Assembly: GCA_029339505.1 (NCBI GenBank)
Contig: JAQISU010000155.1
Location: forward strand, 17,998,001-18,062,000
Direction of reading: 5' to 3'
DNA: 64,000 nucleotides
From: Unio delphinus
Taxonomy: Eukaryota; Mollusca; Bivalvia; Unionida; Unionidae
Of this stretch, positions 60,083-64,000 are shown piece by piece. Below the pieces are notes generated by a model. It saw nothing but the letters and a program-made list of their open reading frames with translations. It ran no database searches and had not been told where the DNA came from. Numbering within the stretch: the stretch's first letter is position 1; each line of letters opens with the position of its first letter. The translations under genes were made by a program, and so were the position numbers.

Positions 60083-60524
60083 ATGTCCAATTTTGATTTA
60101 ATGGATGCTGCTAAAAAAACTCGCGATTAAAAACTTCAGAGGTGTCTTTATGAAAGATCAATTACCACATCAACCAAACAGCGTTGAAACCGGAATCATT
60201 AATTTAGATAACAGCACCGGACCTGGAACTCACTGGGTTGCATACGCTATTGATCCACGTGGGATTGTCTATTTTGATTCATATGGATTAGCCCCACCAA
60301 AAGAGTTTATGCGGTATATAAAAACCCTTCCAATGAAGACTTGGTATTCTACGCTACCAACACAAACGATGATTGACCCACCAATATGCGGCAGCGAAGT
60401 ATTAAATGTCCTTGACGCTATTTCTAACTCCTTGAGTAACCCAAGCGGAAAACCACCACATGTTGTCGTTAATGAATACACTAGTAATCGCTGGCAACGA
60501 CGAAGTCGTCAAAAACGATTTTAG
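60083..60524 (+). pseudogene. Adenain-type maturation protease, one frame break
   Basis: Cysteine protease that processes virion precursors. ATG 60083 opens SNFDLMDAAKK, then the A7 run at 60113-60119 shifts the frame into AIKNFRGVFMKDQLPHQPNS. The catalytic residues in this second frame are His in GPGTHWVAYAIDPRG, Asp in VYFDSYGLAPP and Cys in PPICGSEVL. These correspond to the His-Asp/Glu-Cys triad and to the family-typical NFRGVFxxDxLP motif. Length and order match adenoviral and Polinton proteases, though the residues after the catalytic CG are divergent. Only the frame change separates the N-terminal few residues. Confidence 0.8.
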
Positions 60525-60548
60525 AGAGAGAAAGAGTTTTACAATAAC

Positions 60549-61400
60549 ATGATTGATATTTGGGGGAGATCTTTGAAACCCAAACCCGATGACACTGCAC
60601 CACCTGATTCTGTCAAGGATGTAAAAAAACTAATCAAAGATGAAATAGCTGAGACGTTGAACTTAACAAATGTTGATCCTAATGAAATAGTTGTATTTCA
60701 AGACAAACAGGGTAAATTGAAATCCAGTGATGTGTCATTGGATGATATTTTAGTTAAACAACAAAACGCAATCGAAAATACTATCGCGTTATTTTCCGAT
60801 CAGGGTAAACTAAAACCGGGTGTACTCGTTTCGACGATTACAGATCGATTAAAAACTCTCAACGATGAGTTAAACAATTCTGTGGTTGTACTAACAACAC
60901 TTGAATCTAGAATTGAAGAAAACGGAAAACAGTTTATATCATTTCGTTGAAATATCATTGATAAATTTATTGGAACCCCGTTAGATAAAATTGAAATAAA
61001 ACTCCCGGATATTAAAAAATCCATCGATGAGACGAAAACTTTCATCGAAGCCGTCAAAGGTGATTTTTCGAGGATGATAACAATCATTGAAAAAACAAAA
61101 ATTCCTCATGAGAAAACCAATAACGTAGTATATACAATCCAACACGGATCATTTTTGTGGACACCTACAAACAACAAATTAGATATCACTGCAACCGTTA
61201 AGGGTATTTATCGATTAACACTAGTAACAACGACTCAATTTAATATATCATCGTCGAGTTCATCCGGGGTCAACAATACGATTTCAACGATCATCGACAA
61301 GGATACAACTGAAAAGTTCACGATAACATCTACTGATAAACATTTGGCTAAAACTCCGGTATCATGGTATGTGGAATTCGTAGCGGATTTAAGTAAATAA
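60549..61400 (+). pseudogene. Fibre-like protein with coiled coil, interrupted by one TGA
   Basis: 283 codons in one frame, with TGA at 60948-60950. The N-terminal part is acidic and helical with a likely coiled coil (DRLKTLNDELNNSVVVLTTL). After the stop the same frame has further helices (IKKSIDETKTFIEAV) and then a beta-rich, Ser/Thr-rich C-terminal domain (LDITATVKGIYRLTLVTTTQ ... SWYVEFVADLSK), which looks like a small compact receptor-binding-type knob. Stalk plus knob and the location among virion genes suggest an attachment fibre, by inference only. An ATG at 61074 could start the knob part alone. Confidence 0.55.
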
Positions 61401-61451
61401 CTAAATCGTTCGGATTTCACAATTGAAAACGCTAGTGTTTTTAAAATAAAA

Positions 61452-61997
61452 ATGATTTCATCAACTCAATGTCGCTATGATCAGGTCAGAGAATTTCAGA
61501 ATAGACTCAAAACCCTCACTGAGGAGTATCAAATAAAAATAAAAAAATACCGACGAAGAATCACCGCAATTGATGTTATTATATACTCGGTGTCAAGCGT
61601 TCTCACTGGCGCCGGAATAATACTAGCATCTGTTACAATGATTGCCCCGGTCGTAGTTCCAATTTGCATTTCTGCGGTGGCTACAATCGGGGGTATATCA
61701 ACCGGGATAGCAAAAAAGATATCATCATGCAGCCAGAGTAAACTGCAGAATTACTTACTTCAATTTCATATTGCATCAACCGCATACTCGCAATTATCAT
61801 TGATGATATCGTCGTCACTCGATAATACGATTATATCAGATAGTGAATTCTCAGCGATGGTCAGTATTTTTGATTCCGCGATATCGAAATTAGAGCGACA
61901 ACATGAGTATAATAACAATGACAACACCGATGGAATCAGAAAACACGAACCCAAAAAACAAAATGATCTCAATAATATCAACATTACCAGATTGTGA
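61452..61997 (+). CDS. Two-helix membrane protein of unknown function
   Basis: 181 residues, intact. After a charged, coiled N-terminus (EFQNRLKTLTEEYQIKIKKY) come two adjacent hydrophobic segments: about 40-62 (AIDVIIYSVSSVLTGAGIIL) and 64-88 (IAPVVVPICISAVATIGGIS). A Ser-rich helical region and an Asn-rich tail follow. The tail overlaps the first copy of the duplicated junction (61847-61990). I do not recognise a named family; a membrane or virion role is possible. Confidence 0.6.
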   Translation: MISSTQCRYDQVREFQNRLKTLTEEYQIKIKKYRRRITAIDVIIYSVSSVLTGAGIILASVTMIAPVVVPICISAVATIGGISTGIAKKISSCSQSKLQNYLLQFHIASTAYSQLSLMISSSLDNTIISDSEFSAMVSIFDSAISKLERQHEYNNNDNTDGIRKHEPKKQNDLNNINITRL

Positions 61998-62150
61998 GTT
62001 CTCAGTGATGGTCAGTATTTATGATTCATCGATACCAAAATTAGAAATAAATCATGAGTATAATAACAATGACAACACCGCAGGAATTACTTCAACGAAT
62101 AGTGGAGAACACGAACCCAGTACAAACAAGCATGATATCAATAACATCAA
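61847..62150 (+). repeat. Diverged tandem duplication at a gene junction, period about 150 bp
   Basis: Copy A, about 61847-61990, and copy B, about 61999-62150, share gatggtcagtattt, catgagtataataacaatga then caacacc, and the aacacgaaccca block in the same order. Each copy contains both the tail reading of the membrane protein and, in another frame, the ATG start of the next gene (MSIITMTTP at 61903 and 62054). Confidence 0.8.
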
Positions 62151-62830
62151 CGAATCCAGAATTCAGTGTGAATTTCCCCTCTCCGGTCCCAGTGAAGGAG
62201 ATAGCGCTAGCAAAACTACGAGTGTATCACAGTTGGCCTAATATCAGATCAAAATCATTTGGTGGTCAACAACCCAATAATTCTTTAGTGTTTGCAAATA
62301 AGAATAAACCCGACGGAACCCCAGACTGGAAAGTTGTTTCGATACCAACAGGGTCATACCAAATAGAACAAATCAATAATGAATTCGCGCGTAGAATAAA
62401 ATCGATTACTGGAAAAGAATCAAAAATCGCTATAACAGTTCATGAACCGACGCTATCATCCGCAATTGAGATAAGCACAGAAGGATACGTCGTAGATATC
62501 TATAACAGCTCGATAAGAACCGTACTAGGATGGCCTGAAAACCCACCTCAGGGAATCGTTGTTGTACCACCCAAACCTAAAAAATCTGATTATGTCACAG
62601 ACAGGATAAAACCTGATAATCCAATAAAAAGTTATAAAGAGTTCAGTGTAGAATTTTTTGGGTCAATGCACCAACATTTTGGGGGGAGTGGACAATCGAG
62701 TGTGTATCATTTTGTTGTTGAATCTAAAATCGATGAAAATTTCACAGCGATGAATAATGATTTTTCACTGTTGTTAATATCTCTTAAATCCGGCTCTCTC
62801 TCACCCGAGATGAATTTATCAGCGTCGTAG
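62054..62830 (+). CDS. Penton/minor-capsid-like protein, first
   Basis: 258 residues, intact. Contains NPEFSVNFPSPVPVKEIALA followed by LRVYHSWPNI, then VSIPTGSYQIEQINNEFARR and later VDIYNSSIRTVLGWP. This run (EIALxxLxxYxSxPNI, then IPxGxYxIxxIN) is typical of the minor capsid or penton-associated proteins of Polintons and relatives. The C-terminus is beta-rich (FHFVVESKIDENF type). Start chosen at ATG 62054 because an older copy of the same start at 61903 leads into a disrupted frame. Probably a vertex protein; the assignment is by pattern recall. Confidence 0.65.
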   Translation: MSIITMTTPQELLQRIVENTNPVQTSMISITSTNPEFSVNFPSPVPVKEIALAKLRVYHSWPNIRSKSFGGQQPNNSLVFANKNKPDGTPDWKVVSIPTGSYQIEQINNEFARRIKSITGKESKIAITVHEPTLSSAIEISTEGYVVDIYNSSIRTVLGWPENPPQGIVVVPPKPKKSDYVTDRIKPDNPIKSYKEFSVEFFGSMHQHFGGSGQSSVYHFVVESKIDENFTAMNNDFSLLLISLKSGSLSPEMNLSAS

Positions 62831-62856
62831 AAACATGTAACAAAATTATCGACGAT

Positions 62857-63432
62857 ATGGAAACATTTAATTTACGAATTATTCGATTTATACTCGATCA
62901 TGAAACCCCCACAACGAGAACAGAATTTGCAACGAAGTATAATATACGCGTAGAAGATATTCATGCGTTCAAACTACCAGGATATAATATCTTAGAACTA
63001 CAAAAATCTCTCAGTGATGCCATCGATGTTGGTTTCAAAATAATCTATGACGCATGTGAAAGGAAACTAATGAAAAATTTATTAATCCTGACTCACAATA
63101 ATGACCCAGACGGTGGCGGCAGACATATCGCTCCGTTCAACGTGAATATTTCATCGGTGATTGCGCTCAATTTAGTATGTGATGTTATCGAAGGAAGCTA
63201 TCAAATTAATCTCGAACGATCAAATCAAGCTCAGCAGGGATATATTCTTTATTCATTTGCACCAACAGCTCCTCCAGGATTCCTAATTATTGAAAACCCA
63301 ATTAATCCTGTCTACATGCGATGCCATAATAATTCATTAACCAGAATTAATTTCAAACTCACCGACCAGTCAAATAATCTGATTGATTTACAAGAAGAGG
63401 TGTTAGCGATTAGTCTGTTTGTAAAATCATAA
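62857..63432 (+). CDS. Penton/minor-capsid-like protein, second
   Basis: 191 residues, intact, starting 26 bp after the preceding gene. The N-terminal half is helical with acidic residues (NIRVEDIHAFKLPGYNILEL). The C-terminal half is beta-rich (NLVCDVIEGSYQINLERSNQ; ..RINFKLTDQSNNLIDLQEEV then LAISLFVKS). The ending 'xxLTDxxxxxxDLxxExxxxxLxxK' resembles the C-terminus of Polinton vertex proteins, so the two neighbours may be halves of one vertex protein or two paralogues. Ends 17 bp before the right inverted repeat. Confidence 0.6.
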   Translation: METFNLRIIRFILDHETPTTRTEFATKYNIRVEDIHAFKLPGYNILELQKSLSDAIDVGFKIIYDACERKLMKNLLILTHNNDPDGGGRHIAPFNVNISSVIALNLVCDVIEGSYQINLERSNQAQQGYILYSFAPTAPPGFLIIENPINPVYMRCHNNSLTRINFKLTDQSNNLIDLQEEVLAISLFVKS

Positions 63433-63449
63433 ATGATTTTCATCCTAAA

Positions 63450-63777
63450 GACTTGATCAAATATTTGGTTAAAATCATTTATTATTTTTTGTTAACCCAG
63501 TGATGAAATCACTAAGCAGCAGAGAGGGCGATGACAACAAGTTGCGACCAAAATTGATTAAAAAATCGTAAAATCTCCGTTTTCATTTTTTTTAGTTAAA
63601 ATGAGATTTCGTAGGGAAGGCTCGTTAAGATTTCAATCAATTTTTTGTCTGAAAACGTTGTAGGGTTTACCCCTGAGACATTTTTTTTGGTTAAAATGAG
63701 ATCGTAGGAAGGCTCGTTTTAAGGATTCAATCAAAATTTTGTCTGAAAACGTTGTAGGGTTCACCCTCTCTGCTGCT
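63450..63777 (-). repeat. Polinton right terminal inverted repeat
   Basis: Reverse complement of 48729-49043, almost identical. The outer end is ccctctctgctgct (63764-63777), followed by the target duplication gaaag. The inner inverted copy agcagcagagaggg is at 63515-63528. A 13-bp difference includes the small hairpin gtgatgaaatcac (63500-63512). Confidence 0.95.
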
Positions 63778-63782
63778 GAAAG

Positions 63783-64000
63783 TTACACTTACATTGAACG
63801 GCTATTTAAATAGCTGATTTTCATGAAGCTCATACATCCTGGCATTATTAATAAATCATTACAAATATGTTGTAATTAGTAATAGATTAAGCGTTAAACT
63901 TTTGCATAAAAAAAATTGTATTAGACACCATTAATAGTTAATGCCATTTTCATTCAAAAATGTCGTAAATTGTACAATTTCCAGCTATGGTATTATACTT
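63783..64000. other. Right flank of the Polinton
   Basis: 218 bp of AT-rich host DNA; nothing recognised. Confidence 0.5.

Larger units (their letters stand above)
48729..63777. mobile_element. Polinton/Maverick (adintovirus-like), 15,049 bp
   Basis: Bounded by long inverted repeats starting agcagcagagaggg and flanked by gaaag at 48724-48728 and 63778-63782, a 5-bp target duplication. AG-starting termini, about 15-kb length, DDE integrase, B-family polymerase, A32-type ATPase, adenain protease and capsid proteins define Polinton/Maverick elements and the related adintoviruses (established knowledge). The near-identity of the two TIRs indicates a recent insertion. Genes left of 55.2 kb are on both strands; those to the right are all on plus. 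Confidence 0.95.

Noticed and set aside
49309..60950. Recoding of TGA (alternative genetic code or selenocysteine) in the element
   Set aside because: Only two TGA positions, no Cys/Sec context or visible SECIS structure, and intact neighbours use TGA as an ordinary stop; decay or error is simpler.
61903..62241. 112-codon frame as a separate gene
   Set aside because: It runs through the duplicated junction, combining an old start copy with an out-of-frame tail copy; no independent domain.

Overview
The window looks like eukaryotic genomic DNA from a marine lophotrochozoan, most likely a mollusc. It is AT-rich and CpG-poor, with long introns bounded by GT/AG. It carries tRNA-derived SINEs, several DNA-transposon families, a LINE and a large virus-like Polinton/Maverick. 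The species assignment is an inference from repeat content.

Positions 3480-36100 hold one plus-strand host gene. I could assemble eight coding exons with compatible splice phases, predicting about 1025 residues. The N-terminal half is lysine/serine/proline-rich and then extremely glutamate-rich. The C-terminal third is an endonuclease/exonuclease/phosphatase (EEP) domain of the CCR4/nocturnin/Angel type, with the key SYN, LQEV, GDFN and SDH motifs spread over exons 3 to 8. Its introns are full of mobile DNA: two inverted copies of a hAT-type MITE (975-1678, 5878-6568), SINEs, a decayed pogo/Tigger element (15355-16780), and a 3.5-kb transposon with 23-bp inverted repeats and a 16-bp motif repeated seven times (23399-26905). 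There is also a hAT element nested inside a piggyBac-like element (31775-34812).

Positions 36012-44570 are mostly featureless apart from SINE fragments. A 5'-truncated LINE lies at 44575-46735 on the minus strand. It abuts a relic Polinton fragment (46737-48160, minus) that still shows the order coiled-coil ORF, small basic virion ORF, start of the major capsid ORF.

Positions 48729-63777 are a 15.05-kb Polinton/adintovirus-like element with roughly 315-328-bp near-identical terminal inverted repeats and a 5-bp target duplication (gaaag). Left to right it carries an A32-type packaging ATPase (-), a zinc-ribbon/phospholipase A2 protein (+), a DDE integrase (+), and a B-family DNA polymerase fused to an SF1 helicase with an HNH-like zinc tail and an N-terminal repeat array (-). 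These are followed on the plus strand by a free-standing HNH endonuclease, a small unknown protein, a coiled-coil protein, a small basic virion-like protein and the double-jelly-roll major capsid protein. Then come a hydrophobic membrane-active-like protein, an adenain-type protease, a fibre-like protein, a two-helix membrane protein and two penton/minor-capsid-like proteins. Replication, integration, packaging, maturation and virion genes are all represented, so this is an endogenised virus-like unit. Several genes are interrupted: two by in-frame TGA codons and five or more by frame changes at A/T homopolymers. These look like either recent decay or assembly error. The polymerase-helicase-HNH fusion, the repeat array and the shared 30-bp upstream motifs are the most unusual parts.
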